From: CAVVIO01 sp963748095
GTDB lineage: Bacteria > Bacteroidota > Bacteroidia > Bacteroidales > UBA10428
Length of the DNA: 64,000 bases
Assembly (NCBI GenBank): GCA_963748095.1
Contig: CAVVIO010000029.1
Span: forward strand, 1 to 64,000
Direction: 5' to 3'
Under the pieces are notes generated by a model. That model was given only the letters and a program-made list of their open reading frames with translations. It ran no database searches and was not told the origin of the DNA. A program made the translations under genes and the position numbers. This document shows, piece by piece, positions 55,006 through 63,829 of this stretch (within the stretch, counting starts at the first letter, position 1; each line of letters starts with the position of its first letter).

Positions 55006-55944
55006 TTAAAATATGAAATTCGAGCTTATCGATTTATATTTATATACTTTATTAATCACGTCTGCAAAAAGATCGGACACAGAAACTACTTTTATTTTAT
55101 CTCCCGAATCCTTCAGCGGAATCGAGTCTGTCACCATTACTTCTGTAATTGAAGATTTTTCAATACGTTCGTATGCAGGACCCGACAAAACCGGGTGAGT
55201 AACCACAACCCGGATACTCTTTGCTCCCATTTCTTTCATAAGATCGGAAGCAAGACATATCGTACCGGCAGTATCAATCATGTCATCCACTATCACGATA
55301 TTTTTATCTTTCACATCTCCTATTACCTTGATCTCTTCTACTACATTGGCCTTTTTCCGTAGTTTATAGCAAATAACCATTTCTGCCTTCAGAAATCGCG
55401 CGTAAGCGCTGGCTCTTTTTGTACCGCCCATATCGGGTGCAGCAATCACCAGATCGGGTAATTCCAGACTTTTAATATATGGCACAAATAGTGAGGATGC
55501 ATAAATATGATCGACAGGAATATCGAAAAATCCCTGAATCTGATCAGCATGCAAATCCATTGTCATGACACGGTCGACCCCGGCCTTCGTCAACAGGTCG
55601 GCGACAAGTTTGGCCCCGATGGAACACCTTGGTTTATCTTTCCTGTCCTGACGAGCAAGGCCAAGGTAAGGTATTACGGCAACAACTTTATATGCTGAAG
55701 CTCTTTTTGCCGCATCGATCATCAACAATAATTCCATAAGGTTATCCGAAGGGGGAAATGTAGATTGGATAATAAAAACAATACATCCCCGCACTGATTC
55801 TTCATAATAAGGCTGGAATTCACCGTCACTAAATTCAAGTACCGACGTCCTTCCCAGTTCGGTACCAAAACTTGTTGTGATTTTTTCAGCTAAATAACTA
55901 GAAGCCCGGCCGGCAAAAAATTTAACAGGAGCCTTGATTTTCAT
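55006..55944 (-). CDS. prs: ribose-phosphate pyrophosphokinase
   Basis: Makes PRPP from ribose 5-phosphate and ATP. From ATG 55944 (MKIKAPVKFFAGRAS) the protein has 312 residues; the frame extends 14 codons upstream into the promoter core at 55984-55991, so the later start is chosen. Motifs: F-S-D-G-E-F-Q-P (flexible loop), D-L-H-A-D-Q-I-Q-G-F-F, and the PRPP-binding I-V-I-V-D-D-M-I-D-T-A-G-T. Convergent or co-oriented with rplY 126 bp downstream. Confidence 0.96.
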   Translation of the reverse strand: MKIKAPVKFFAGRASSYLAEKITTSFGTELGRTSVLEFSDGEFQPYYEESVRGCIVFIIQSTFPPSDNLMELLLMIDAAKRASAYKVVAVIPYLGLARQDRKDKPRCSIGAKLVADLLTKAGVDRVMTMDLHADQIQGFFDIPVDHIYASSLFVPYIKSLELPDLVIAAPDMGGTKRASAYARFLKAEMVICYKLRKKANVVEEIKVIGDVKDKNIVIVDDMIDTAGTICLASDLMKEMGAKSIRVVVTHPVLSGPAYERIEKSSITEVMVTDSIPLKDSGDKIKVVSVSDLFADVINKVYKYKSISSNFIF

Positions 55945-55983
55945 CTTTTTATTATTCGATTTTTCATTAATTGAATTGCGCTG

Positions 55984-55991
55984 CAAATGTA
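55984..55991 (-). promoter_or_regulatory. -7 element for prs
   Basis: TACATTTG on the minus strand, 40 bp before the ATG at 55944. Its position supports that start codon over the longer frame. Confidence 0.45.
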
Positions 55992-56038
55992 AAAAATTAT
56001 TGAAGTAATATTAAAATATTGTGAAGCAAAATAATCAG

Positions 56039-56641
56039 TTAAATGTCAACAGCGCTGTTAGTCTTGTCGATAAAATCCAAAATCTCCTCCCTTCCTCTGC
56101 CTGATACTGCGGAAGTACTAAATAAAGGCGGCAACGATTCCCATCTTTTTAAAAGTTCATTCTGATATAATTTAATATTATCTGCAAGTTTTCTTTCCGT
56201 GAGTTTATCAAGTTTGGTAAATACAATGGAAAACGGAATCTGGTTTATCCCAAGCCACTCCATGAATTCAAGATCGTTATTCTGCGGGGAGTGGCGTATA
56301 TCGACCAGCACAAAAAGGCAATAAAGGTTTTTTCGTTGAAGAAGATATTCACTTATTATTTGTGTAAATACCTTTTTTTCTTTGAGTGGTACTTTCGCAT
56401 AACCATACCCCGGCAGATCGACCAGGTACCATTGTTCATTTATCATAAAATGATTGATCAGTTGTGTTTTCCCCGGTGTTGACGATGTTTTGGCCAGCTT
56501 ACGACGTCTGACCAGCATATTTATAAGGGAAGATTTCCCTACATTCGAGCGTCCCACAAAAGCATATTCAGGTTTCTCCGGTTGAGGGCAGGAAGATATA
56601 CCGGCACTACTTTTAATAAAGGTAGAACTTTTAATTTGCAT
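56039..56641 (-). CDS. engB: ribosome biogenesis GTPase
   Basis: YihA/YsxC family, needed for 50S assembly. 200 residues. G1 G-R-S-N-V-G-K-S-S-L-I-N, G2 S-S-T-P-G-K-T-Q-L-I-N, G3 D-L-P-G-Y-G-Y-A-K-V, G4 T-K-L-D-K and G5 S-T-S-A are all present. Downstream of manA on the same strand (36 bp), so probably part of a Dabb-manA-engB transcript. Confidence 0.97.
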   Translation of the reverse strand: MQIKSSTFIKSSAGISSCPQPEKPEYAFVGRSNVGKSSLINMLVRRRKLAKTSSTPGKTQLINHFMINEQWYLVDLPGYGYAKVPLKEKKVFTQIISEYLLQRKNLYCLFVLVDIRHSPQNNDLEFMEWLGINQIPFSIVFTKLDKLTERKLADNIKLYQNELLKRWESLPPLFSTSAVSGRGREEILDFIDKTNSAVDI

Positions 56642-56677
56642 GAATTCTTCTGATATTTAAAAACAGTGTTGGTTTAT

Positions 56678-57658
56678 TCATTTAATATATATTTCCAGAA
56701 TCTCTGCCGACTGATCCGGTTTAATGGTTAATTCATTCAGTTCGGCTGGTATCAGTACTGTTTCTCCCATAGTTACCGGGATGGCTTCCTCTCCTTTAAA
56801 ATCTATTTCAAACTTTCCCCCTACACACATATATATTACAAACGAATCGATCAGACCATAATCTTTTTCTACCGGCTGATTAAACTTCAGAAAATTAGTT
56901 GTAAAATAATTACATGTAACCATTTCTGAACTTTTATTCTCCGTTCTCTCATAATCAATTTTATACTGATCAGGTAAACTAAAATCAATGGCATCGAGGG
57001 CAAGGTCGTTATGTAATTCCCTGAGATTACCACTTGTATCCTTTCTGTTGTAATCATAAATCCTGTACGTAAGGTCAGATGTTTGCTGAATTTCTGCTAG
57101 CAGGATACCGGCGCCGATAGCATGCACTCTTCCTGCGGGTAAAAATACCACATCACCAGAACTTACCTTTTCTTCGTGCAGAATTTCCGGTAATGTTTTA
57201 TTATTAAGATATAGGAGGTAGGTATCTTTATCGATCTTTTTGTTGAAACCCAATATCAAATGGGCGTTCTTTTCAGCTTGCAAAATATACCACATCTCCG
57301 TTTTTCCGTATGAATTATGTCTTTCATGTGCCAGTTTATCATCAGGATGTACCTGTATGGAAAGATCGTCTTGTGCTTCGATAAATTTAATGAGCAATGG
57401 AAACTCAATACCAAATTTCTCGAACACACCCTCACCTACCAGGTCTCCCATGTAAACTTCAATTAATTCCTGCAAAGTATTACCGGCCAAAAATCCGTTG
57501 GATACAACTGATATATTGTCCTTATATCCGGAAATTTCCCAACTTTCTCCCGCTTTATCCGAAGCATCTTTCTTGTTCAGAAAATCGCGTAATTTGCGCC
57601 CCCCCCATATCTTATCTTTTAGTATAGGTTCAAATTTTAATGGATATAATTTATTCAT
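56678..57658 (-). CDS. manA: mannose-6-phosphate isomerase, class I
   Basis: Interconverts mannose 6-phosphate and fructose 6-phosphate. 326 residues from the ATG at 57658 (MNKLYPLKFEP); the frame begins six codons earlier. Zn-binding Q-V-H-P-D-D with following K-T-E-M-W-Y (Gln, His, Glu), second His in A-G-R-V-H-A-I-G-A-G. The core is shorter than enterobacterial enzymes, as in Firmicutes/Bacteroidota type. Between the Dabb gene (23 bp) and engB. Confidence 0.95.
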   Translation of the reverse strand: MNKLYPLKFEPILKDKIWGGRKLRDFLNKKDASDKAGESWEISGYKDNISVVSNGFLAGNTLQELIEVYMGDLVGEGVFEKFGIEFPLLIKFIEAQDDLSIQVHPDDKLAHERHNSYGKTEMWYILQAEKNAHLILGFNKKIDKDTYLLYLNNKTLPEILHEEKVSSGDVVFLPAGRVHAIGAGILLAEIQQTSDLTYRIYDYNRKDTSGNLRELHNDLALDAIDFSLPDQYKIDYERTENKSSEMVTCNYFTTNFLKFNQPVEKDYGLIDSFVIYMCVGGKFEIDFKGEEAIPVTMGETVLIPAELNELTIKPDQSAEILEIYIK

Positions 57659-57681
57659 AGTTTTTTTCTTAAACAATAATA

Positions 57682-57972
57682 TTAAACCTCGTAATCAACT
57701 ACCACGGTATCGTCAACAACTTGCTGTATAATGTCCAATACTTTCAGGTGTTCCGGATGATTTCTGTACATGTCCAAATCATTCTGACTGCCAAATTCTG
57801 ATATGAGTACAAGATCATATGCAGAAGAGCGATCGCTGATATTTTTCCCGGTTTCAAAAGTCAATACACCCGGAATGACTTCCGGCAATCGATCCAGTTT
57901 CGACTTAAGATCCTGAATATTATCCTCTTTATTTGTATTCTTTAATTTGAATGCAACAATATGTTTAATCAT
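57682..57972 (-). CDS. Dabb-domain (stress-responsive A/B barrel) protein
   Basis: 96 residues from ATG 57972 (MIKHIVAFKLKN); three codons earlier is possible. Dabb pattern: H-I-V-A-F-K-L start, L-K-S-K-L-D-R-L, F-E-T-G-K-N-I, D-L-V-L-I-S-E-F-G-S-Q-N-D-L-D-M-Y-R-N-H-P-E-H and a V-V-D-Y-E-V end. Dimeric alpha/beta-barrel proteins of unclear role. First gene of the presumed Dabb-manA-engB unit. Confidence 0.9.
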   Translation of the reverse strand: MIKHIVAFKLKNTNKEDNIQDLKSKLDRLPEVIPGVLTFETGKNISDRSSAYDLVLISEFGSQNDLDMYRNHPEHLKVLDIIQQVVDDTVVVDYEV

Positions 57973-58012
57973 CTTACGCAATTGATAAAATTTATTATAG
58001 TTTTGACGGCTG

Positions 58013-58020
58013 CAAATTTA
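58013..58020 (-). promoter_or_regulatory. -7 element for the Dabb-manA-engB unit
   Basis: TAAATTTG on the minus strand, 41 bp before the Dabb ATG at 57972; within the spacer shared with divergent udk. Confidence 0.42.
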
Positions 58021-58054
58021 ACCATTATTTTAAAGTATTACTAAAACATATAAT

Positions 58055-58669
58055 ATGTTAGTCATTGGCATTTCCGGGGGGTCAGGATCGGGGAAATCTA
58101 CTTTTGTAAAGAATTTGCTGATTAACCTTTCAGCAAAGGATATCAGCATACTTCATCAGGATTCATATTATAAGGATAACGACGATATCCCCCTTGAAGA
58201 AAGAAGAAAGCTGAATTTCGACCACCCGGATGCGCTTGATTTTGAATTGCTGACCAAACATGTCAACCGGTTAAAGGCTGGACATTCCATTGAACAACCC
58301 ACCTATTCCTTTATCTCATGTACACGTTTACCGGAAACACATACCGTTACACCTTGTAAAGTACTGATCGTTGAAGGACTGTTGCTTTTTATCGATGCTA
58401 AACTTAGGGGATTATATAACCTGAAAGTATTTATTGATGCAGAAGCCGACAACCGGCTGGCACGAATCATTGTACGCGACAAGGAAGAACGCGGCCGTGA
58501 TCACCAGGAAGTAATCGATCGGTATTTTAAAACAGTAAAGCCCATGCATGATCAATTTGTGGAACCTTCGAAGCAATATGCCGATCTCATTGTCACACAT
58601 GGTGGTAATAACACCGTTGCAGGGAAACTTATACGTTCTTATATCGAGAACAGACTACAACAAGAATAA
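58055..58669 (+). CDS. udk: uridine kinase
   Basis: Phosphorylates uridine and cytidine for pyrimidine salvage. 204 residues. P-loop G-I-S-G-G-S-G-S-G-K-S-T, H-Q-D-S-Y-Y-K-D, F-D-H-P-D-A-L-D, and R-D-K-E-E-R-G-R-D (lid). Divergent from the Dabb gene and upstream of the exonuclease gene. Confidence 0.96.
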   Translation: MLVIGISGGSGSGKSTFVKNLLINLSAKDISILHQDSYYKDNDDIPLEERRKLNFDHPDALDFELLTKHVNRLKAGHSIEQPTYSFISCTRLPETHTVTPCKVLIVEGLLLFIDAKLRGLYNLKVFIDAEADNRLARIIVRDKEERGRDHQEVIDRYFKTVKPMHDQFVEPSKQYADLIVTHGGNNTVAGKLIRSYIENRLQQE

Positions 58670-58809
58670 CCATTGATACTTTAATTTTTTTTAATTTCTG
58701 TTCTTTAGGATAATATCAGCAGATAATTTGCAGGAAATAATCATTTTTTTTATCTTCTCATCGTTTTAGTTATTTTATTTCATTTCCTGTTATAATTCAA
58801 TCTGAGATT

Positions 58810-59529
58810 ATGTTAGACAACATAGAAATCCGGGATGTTCTTTTTTTAGACATCGAAACCGTGCCATTGTATCCAGATTACAGTGAGCAACCTGAAAACC
58901 TCAAAAATCTGTGGGAAAAGAAATCTTCCTATTTCAGAAAACCGGAAGAACAGGCAGAAGATGTTTATCAGCGGGCAGGTATTTATTCCGAATTCGGGAA
59001 GATTATCTGCATTTCAGTCGGTATTATACATATTAAAGATAGCGACCGATACTTCCGGCTGAAATCATTTGCAGGCGATGATGAAAAAAAACTCCTGACG
59101 GATTTTTCTGAAATGTTGGAAGATCTGAATGCCAAACGTAAAATTATATTATGTGCGCATAACGGGAAAGAATTTGACTTCCCGTACATTGCCCGCCGCA
59201 TATTAATTAACCGGCTTAAATTACCTCCCTTGCTGGATATTGCAGGTAAAAAACCTTGGGAAACCAGCCTGCTGGATACTATGGAATTGTGGAAATTCGG
59301 AGATTACAAACATTTTACATCACTCGATCTGCTTACCAACATTTTCGATATTCCCAGTCCGAAAGATAAAATAGACGGCAGCATGGTAGCTGGCATTTAC
59401 TGGAAAGAAAAAGACCTGGAATCAATTGTAACTTATTGCCAGAAAGATGTGGTTGCTATTGCTCAGCTTATGCTCCGGTATAAAAATGAAGATCTGATAA
59501 AAGAAGAAAATATTGAAATTGCCGGTTGA
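58810..59529 (+). CDS. stand-alone PolB-type 3'-5' exonuclease
   Basis: 239 residues. DEDD-family active-site motifs: Exo I F-L-D-I-E-T-V-P (D/E pair), Exo II C-A-H-N-G-K-E-F-D-F-P-Y (Asp), Exo III Y-C-Q-K-D-V-V (Asp). It corresponds to the proofreading domain of family B DNA polymerases without the polymerase. Such proteins are widespread in Bacteroidota; substrate in vivo not known. Convergent with the hydrolase gene (8 bp). Confidence 0.92.
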   Translation: MLDNIEIRDVLFLDIETVPLYPDYSEQPENLKNLWEKKSSYFRKPEEQAEDVYQRAGIYSEFGKIICISVGIIHIKDSDRYFRLKSFAGDDEKKLLTDFSEMLEDLNAKRKIILCAHNGKEFDFPYIARRILINRLKLPPLLDIAGKKPWETSLLDTMELWKFGDYKHFTSLDLLTNIFDIPSPKDKIDGSMVAGIYWKEKDLESIVTYCQKDVVAIAQLMLRYKNEDLIKEENIEIAG

Positions 59530-59537
59530 TTTATTTT

Positions 59538-60353
59538 TCAATTTTTCTGCTGCAGGAATTTCAGTAAAACAGAAAGAAATAATTTTGGCTGTTCAGCGTG
59601 CACCCAATGCCCTGCATTTGGTATAGTTTCAAGAACAGCATTAGGAAAAAGTTCCTGTATCTTACTTTTGTCCGTCTCGAGTAAATAATCCGATAACTGA
59701 CCTTTAATAAACAATACCGGAAAATCGTGCGGATTATCAATATCTTTCCACAGATCAGAATCAAAATCATTTAAAATATTTTCCAGATTTCGGGAGATGA
59801 CACTAATGTTCAATGTCCAGTAATAATGACCTTGGGGATCTCTTTTTAAATTCTTTAAAAGAAAAAGTCTGATCCTCGAATTCGGTATTTCTTTTGCCAG
59901 CACTTCATCCGCGTCTTCTCTTGAATGAACAGCAGAAATATCGAAATTACCCAACGCTGTAACTATGGTTTTATGTAGTTTTATCTGATCTGCTATATAA
60001 GGATCACTTTCGTATGATTTAGGGGATGCATCTACCACCACCAGTTTACTGACAAATGAAGGATACCTTAATGCAAACAACATGGCTGTTTTTCCTCCCA
60101 TGGAGTGCCCCATTACTACTGCTTTTTCAAGTTGGTGCATTTCGAAGAATTCTGCCAGATCCTGAATCATTAATTTGTAATTATGTTCATCGGAATGAGG
60201 CGAACGCCCATGGTTCCGAAGGTCTATGAGATACACTTCGTAAAACTTCGAAAGTGTTTTGCCAAAAGTAAACCAGTTATCAGACGATCCGTATAGCCCG
60301 TGAAGAATTATCAGGGGCTTTCCATTACCAAATTTCCTGAAATACAACTTCAT
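59538..60353 (-). CDS. alpha/beta-fold hydrolase (YbfF-like)
   Basis: 271 residues. L-H-G-L-Y-G-S-S-D-N-W (oxyanion loop), nucleophile S in M-G-H-S-M-G-G-K-T-A near 96, acid in the K-G-Q-L-S-D-Y region and catalytic His in N-A-G-H-W-V-H near 250. Esterase relatives hydrolyse short acyl substrates. Overlaps the pdxJ stop by one base (TAATG), so translation is coupled to pdxJ. Confidence 0.9.
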   Translation of the reverse strand: MKLYFRKFGNGKPLIILHGLYGSSDNWFTFGKTLSKFYEVYLIDLRNHGRSPHSDEHNYKLMIQDLAEFFEMHQLEKAVVMGHSMGGKTAMLFALRYPSFVSKLVVVDASPKSYESDPYIADQIKLHKTIVTALGNFDISAVHSREDADEVLAKEIPNSRIRLFLLKNLKRDPQGHYYWTLNISVISRNLENILNDFDSDLWKDIDNPHDFPVLFIKGQLSDYLLETDKSKIQELFPNAVLETIPNAGHWVHAEQPKLFLSVLLKFLQQKN

Positions 60354-61066
60354 TATTTAAGCTGATCGAGATATAATTGAATTGTTTTTTGAAGTCCGTA
60401 ATACAATGCATCTGAAATAAGCGCATGACCGATGGAAACTTCTTTCAGAAAAGGTATCCATTCATAAAAAAACCGGAGATTTTCCAGGCTAAGATCATGG
60501 CCTGCATTTATTTCCAACCCGGCTTCTGCAGCTTTTTCGGCAGCTTTCACAAACGGTGCAACAGCCTTTTCCCTGTCATTTGGAAAAATCCGTGCATAAG
60601 GTTCAGTATATAATTCAATCCGGTTGGTGCCGGTAAGAGCAGCTGCTTCAATTTGTCGGAGATCCGTTTCTACAAAAAGAGAAGTCCTTATTCCGGAAGC
60701 CTGTAACTCTGCTACAATATCCGTAAGAAAACTGCTGTTACTTTTCACATCCCATCCCTGGCTGGAGGTGATTGCCCCGGGCGGGTCGGGTACCATAGTT
60801 ACCTGATCGGGTTTTACTTCTGCAACCAGTTCAAGAAATTTTTCAGACGGATATCCCTCCATATTTAATTCTGTGACAATTATCGGTTTAATATCTCGTA
60901 CATCCTGATAACGAATATGCCGCTCATCTGGTCGCGGGTGAACGGTAATGCCCTGGGCGCCGAACTGCTGACAATCGATTGCAGCTTTCAAAACATCGGG
61001 AACATCCCCTCCCCTTGCATTTCTAAGTGTTGCAATTTTATTTATATTTACACTTAATCGGGTCAT
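60353..61066 (-). CDS. pdxJ: pyridoxine 5'-phosphate synthase
   Basis: Joins 1-deoxy-D-xylulose 5-phosphate and 3-amino-2-oxopropyl phosphate to make vitamin B6. 237 residues. N-I-N-K-I-A-T-L-R-N-A-R-G start, V-H-P-R-P-D-E-R-H-I (His), T-L-E/V-P-containing Q-V-T-M-V-P-D-P-P, E-L-Y-T-E-P-Y-A and N-A-G-H-D-L. Overlaps the hydrolase gene; divergent from the CBS gene over 69 bp. Confidence 0.95.
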   Translation of the reverse strand: MTRLSVNINKIATLRNARGGDVPDVLKAAIDCQQFGAQGITVHPRPDERHIRYQDVRDIKPIIVTELNMEGYPSEKFLELVAEVKPDQVTMVPDPPGAITSSQGWDVKSNSSFLTDIVAELQASGIRTSLFVETDLRQIEAAALTGTNRIELYTEPYARIFPNDREKAVAPFVKAAEKAAEAGLEINAGHDLSLENLRFFYEWIPFLKEVSIGHALISDALYYGLQKTIQLYLDQLK

Positions 61067-61100
61067 TCTAAAAATATCATTAATTTTATAAGAGAAACAG

Positions 61101-61108
61101 CAAAAATA
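61101..61108 (-). promoter_or_regulatory. -7 element for pdxJ
   Basis: TATTTTTG on the minus strand, 35 bp before the pdxJ ATG at 61066. Confidence 0.38.
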
Positions 61109-61122
61109 CGAGTATTTTCCGA

Positions 61123-61130
61123 TAACTTTG
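61123..61130 (+). promoter_or_regulatory. -7 element for the CBS gene, implying a leaderless or very short leader
   Basis: TAACTTTG ends 5 bp before the ATG at 61136, where transcription start is expected. If used, the mRNA would begin at or next to the start codon. Confidence 0.35.
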
Positions 61131-61135
61131 AACGT

Positions 61136-61801
61136 ATGCTTGCAAAAGATTTAATATCAGAAGTAGTTCCCTCGTTACGAACCTCCGATAACGGTCAGAA
61201 AGCACTTTACTGGATGGACATCTTCCGGATATCTCACCTGCCGATAGTCAACAACAAAGACTTTCTAGGCCTCATTTCCGATAAGGATATATATGATATG
61301 AATATGGCAGATGAACCAATTGGAAATCACAGCCTTTCATTATTCAGCCCGTTTGTTACTTACGATCAGCATATTTACGAAGTAATTGAGCTGGTATCGC
61401 GGTTAAATCTCACGGTAGTACCGGTTCTCGATCACAATAACCATTATATGGGTTTGATAACCCTGATAGACCTGTTGAATTATTTCGCCGATCTTTCAGC
61501 ATTGAAACAACCAGGTGGTATCATTGTTCTTTACCTGAACTCGAATGATTATTCCCTTACAGAAATAGCACAGATAGTGGAAAGTAACGATGCTAAAATT
61601 TTAAGCTTATACGTCAGCAATCACAGTGATTCCACAAAAATGGAAGTTACCCTTAAAATAAACCGCAGGGAGCTTTCTTCTATTGTACAGACCTTTAACC
61701 GGTATAATTATATTATCAAGGCTTCGTTTATGGATGAGGATGATATGGACAGCCTTTATGAAAACCGTTATGATTCCTTTATGAAATACCTCAATATCTG
61801 A
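61136..61801 (+). CDS. CBS-domain protein
   Basis: 221 residues. Two CBS modules (about 1-60 and 68-125) with L-I-S-D-K-D-I-Y and L-I-T-L-I-D-L-L motifs, then an ACT-like segment (140-215: G-G-I-I-V-L-Y-L-N-S-N-D-Y-S-L-T-E-I-A). Such proteins regulate partners through adenine-nucleotide binding. It stands between pdxJ and nadK, an arrangement common in Bacteroidota, 27 bp before nadK. Confidence 0.9.
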   Translation: MLAKDLISEVVPSLRTSDNGQKALYWMDIFRISHLPIVNNKDFLGLISDKDIYDMNMADEPIGNHSLSLFSPFVTYDQHIYEVIELVSRLNLTVVPVLDHNNHYMGLITLIDLLNYFADLSALKQPGGIIVLYLNSNDYSLTEIAQIVESNDAKILSLYVSNHSDSTKMEVTLKINRRELSSIVQTFNRYNYIIKASFMDEDDMDSLYENRYDSFMKYLNI

Positions 61802-61828
61802 AAACCGTAAAAAAAGAAATTATTACAC

Positions 61829-62707
61829 ATGAGAATTTCCATATATGGTAAGACATTTAATCCCGGATTCAAACCATTTATTCAGGAATTATTTGAAACA
61901 TTACGAAGTCATAATACCGAAGTTTTTATATACAAACCGTTCTATGATTTTTTAACAAACGACATTGAATGTAATCCAAAATATGACGGTTTTTTCTCAA
62001 ACGTCGATGACACACCGGAAGATATAGATTTTATGATCAGTATTGGCGGTGACGGAACTTTTCTGAAAGCCATACAATATGTACGAAATTTTGATATCCC
62101 TTTAATTGGTCTGAATTCCGGCAGGTTAGGTTTCTTAGCAAATATTTCAAAAGAAGATATTACTTCTGCTTTTGAGGCCATCTACCAAAAAAATTACAAA
62201 TTCGAATACCGTTCGCTTTTACGGCTGGAAACCACCGAAAAACTTTTTGGGGATATGGATTACGCTCTGAATGAGGTAACACTTCAAAAGAAAGATTCTT
62301 CCATGATTACCATTGATGCTTATCTGAACAACGAATTTCTGAATACATACTGGACAGATGGTCTGATTGTTTCCACTCCTACGGGCTCTACCGCATATTC
62401 ATTAAGTGTAGGTGGTCCAATTGTTTTGCCATCTTCTAAAAATTTCATTATACTTCCAATAGCCTCACATAACCTTACTGTACGGCCTATTGTAATCCCT
62501 GATGACCAGGTAATTAAATTAAAAGTAAACAGTCGCAGTAAAAATCTGCTTGTTACACTCGATAATCGTACTATTGTAATTAACGATACCTATGAATTTA
62601 CCATAAGCAAAGCAAATTTCAAACTGAAAATGCTCAAACTTCCTGATAATAATTTCTATGGTACCATTCGGAATAAACTGATGTGGGGAGTTGATAAGAG
62701 GAATTGA
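61829..62707 (+). CDS. nadK: NAD kinase
   Basis: Makes NADP+ from NAD+ and ATP or polyphosphate. 292 residues. G-G-D-G-T-F-L-K-A motif near 73 (Asp catalytic), N-S-G-R-L-G-F-L-A, and T-P-T-G-S-T-A-Y-S-L-S-V-G-G-P-I near 187. Follows the CBS gene, probably in one transcript. Confidence 0.97.
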   Translation: MRISIYGKTFNPGFKPFIQELFETLRSHNTEVFIYKPFYDFLTNDIECNPKYDGFFSNVDDTPEDIDFMISIGGDGTFLKAIQYVRNFDIPLIGLNSGRLGFLANISKEDITSAFEAIYQKNYKFEYRSLLRLETTEKLFGDMDYALNEVTLQKKDSSMITIDAYLNNEFLNTYWTDGLIVSTPTGSTAYSLSVGGPIVLPSSKNFIILPIASHNLTVRPIVIPDDQVIKLKVNSRSKNLLVTLDNRTIVINDTYEFTISKANFKLKMLKLPDNNFYGTIRNKLMWGVDKRN

Positions 62708-62842
62708 TACCACGAAAGACAATTAATGATCTGTATCATAACCACTTACTTGTTATTTTCAAAATAACAGCAACTAAATTGTAACAAAATTATCATAACT
62801 AAAGTTAAAATATCGATGAACTGTTTTTATAAATTTATTTTC

Positions 62843-62850
62843 TAAATTTG
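62843..62850 (+). promoter_or_regulatory. -7 element for the first DUF6089 gene
   Basis: TAAATTTG, 24 bp before the ATG at 62874; fits TAnnTTTG. Confidence 0.42.
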
Positions 62851-62873
62851 TGTAGAAGGTATAAAACCAGCTT

Positions 62874-63659
62874 ATGATCAGAAAATTGCAAATTTCCCTA
62901 TTCATTATTTTTCTGGCAACACCGGCCTTTTCGCAACGTTGGAAATTAAAACGGATAGAGGCGTATGTTGGCGTAGGCAACACCCAGGTTTTTGGTGATA
63001 TAGGAGGAACAGCCAGCGCATCCAACCTATATGGACTGAAAGATATCAAATTCGATGAGACCAAACCTGCTTTTGCACTGGGGGCAAGGTACAAAATCAA
63101 TCCGCATTACTCACTTAGACTCAATTTAGGGCTCGGATTCGGTTCAGGATCAGATATCGGTGCCAAAAATGAAGAAAGGGGATTTTCATATAAAACCACT
63201 GTTTTTGAGTCTACTGTTCTTGGAGAATATTATTTTCTTCAGGAGGAAAGACACCGCCAATCAGCGGCCATGTATAACAAACGCGGGATGATTAACTATT
63301 ACAGTACGATAAGTGCATACGCATTTTTAGGTACAGGTCCTGTTTTATACTTTCCAAAATTTAGTGGTGTTCCCAGGGGAGAGAATATCGACCAGGTTTC
63401 CGGGTATGGAAAAATTGGATTGGCTTTTCCAATTGGAATCGGTTTAAAATACCTGATTGATGAGAATTGGCAATTTGGTGCAGAATTAGGCAGCAGATTT
63501 ACTACTACGGATTTTATCGACGGGTATAAAAACCTGCAGTACTCCAAACACCCCGATATGTATTATTTTTTAATACTATCCTTAAATTTCAGGATTGAAA
63601 CTTCAAGAAAAGGATTGCCCTTGTTCCTCGATAAAAAATACAGAAAAATAAGACGCTGA
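62874..63659 (+). CDS. DUF6089-family outer-membrane protein
   Basis: 261 residues with signal peptide ending T-P-A-F-S-Q. Barrel-like alternating strands: Y-V-G-V-G-N-T-Q-V-F-G-D-I-G-G, F-A-L-G-A-R-Y-K-I-N-P-H-Y-S-L-R-L-N-L-G-L-G-F. Family members sit next to nadK and upstream of the isoprenyl transferase/BamA genes in Bacteroidota. Function unknown; outer-membrane location inferred. Confidence 0.85.
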   Translation: MIRKLQISLFIIFLATPAFSQRWKLKRIEAYVGVGNTQVFGDIGGTASASNLYGLKDIKFDETKPAFALGARYKINPHYSLRLNLGLGFGSGSDIGAKNEERGFSYKTTVFESTVLGEYYFLQEERHRQSAAMYNKRGMINYYSTISAYAFLGTGPVLYFPKFSGVPRGENIDQVSGYGKIGLAFPIGIGLKYLIDENWQFGAELGSRFTTTDFIDGYKNLQYSKHPDMYYFLILSLNFRIETSRKGLPLFLDKKYRKIRR

Positions 63660-63829
63660 TTTCCTTATATATAATTTCTGATCTCCATTATTGGAAAATT
63701 GTTTACTCACAAGGGATTATTATTCCTAACGTTAACATTTTTTAGTTTTTTTTAGATTTTTTTGGCATTAAATGCGCTAAAAGGTTGTTATTTTGCGTTG
63801 TCACTAAAACCAGATTATAACCGCTCAGC

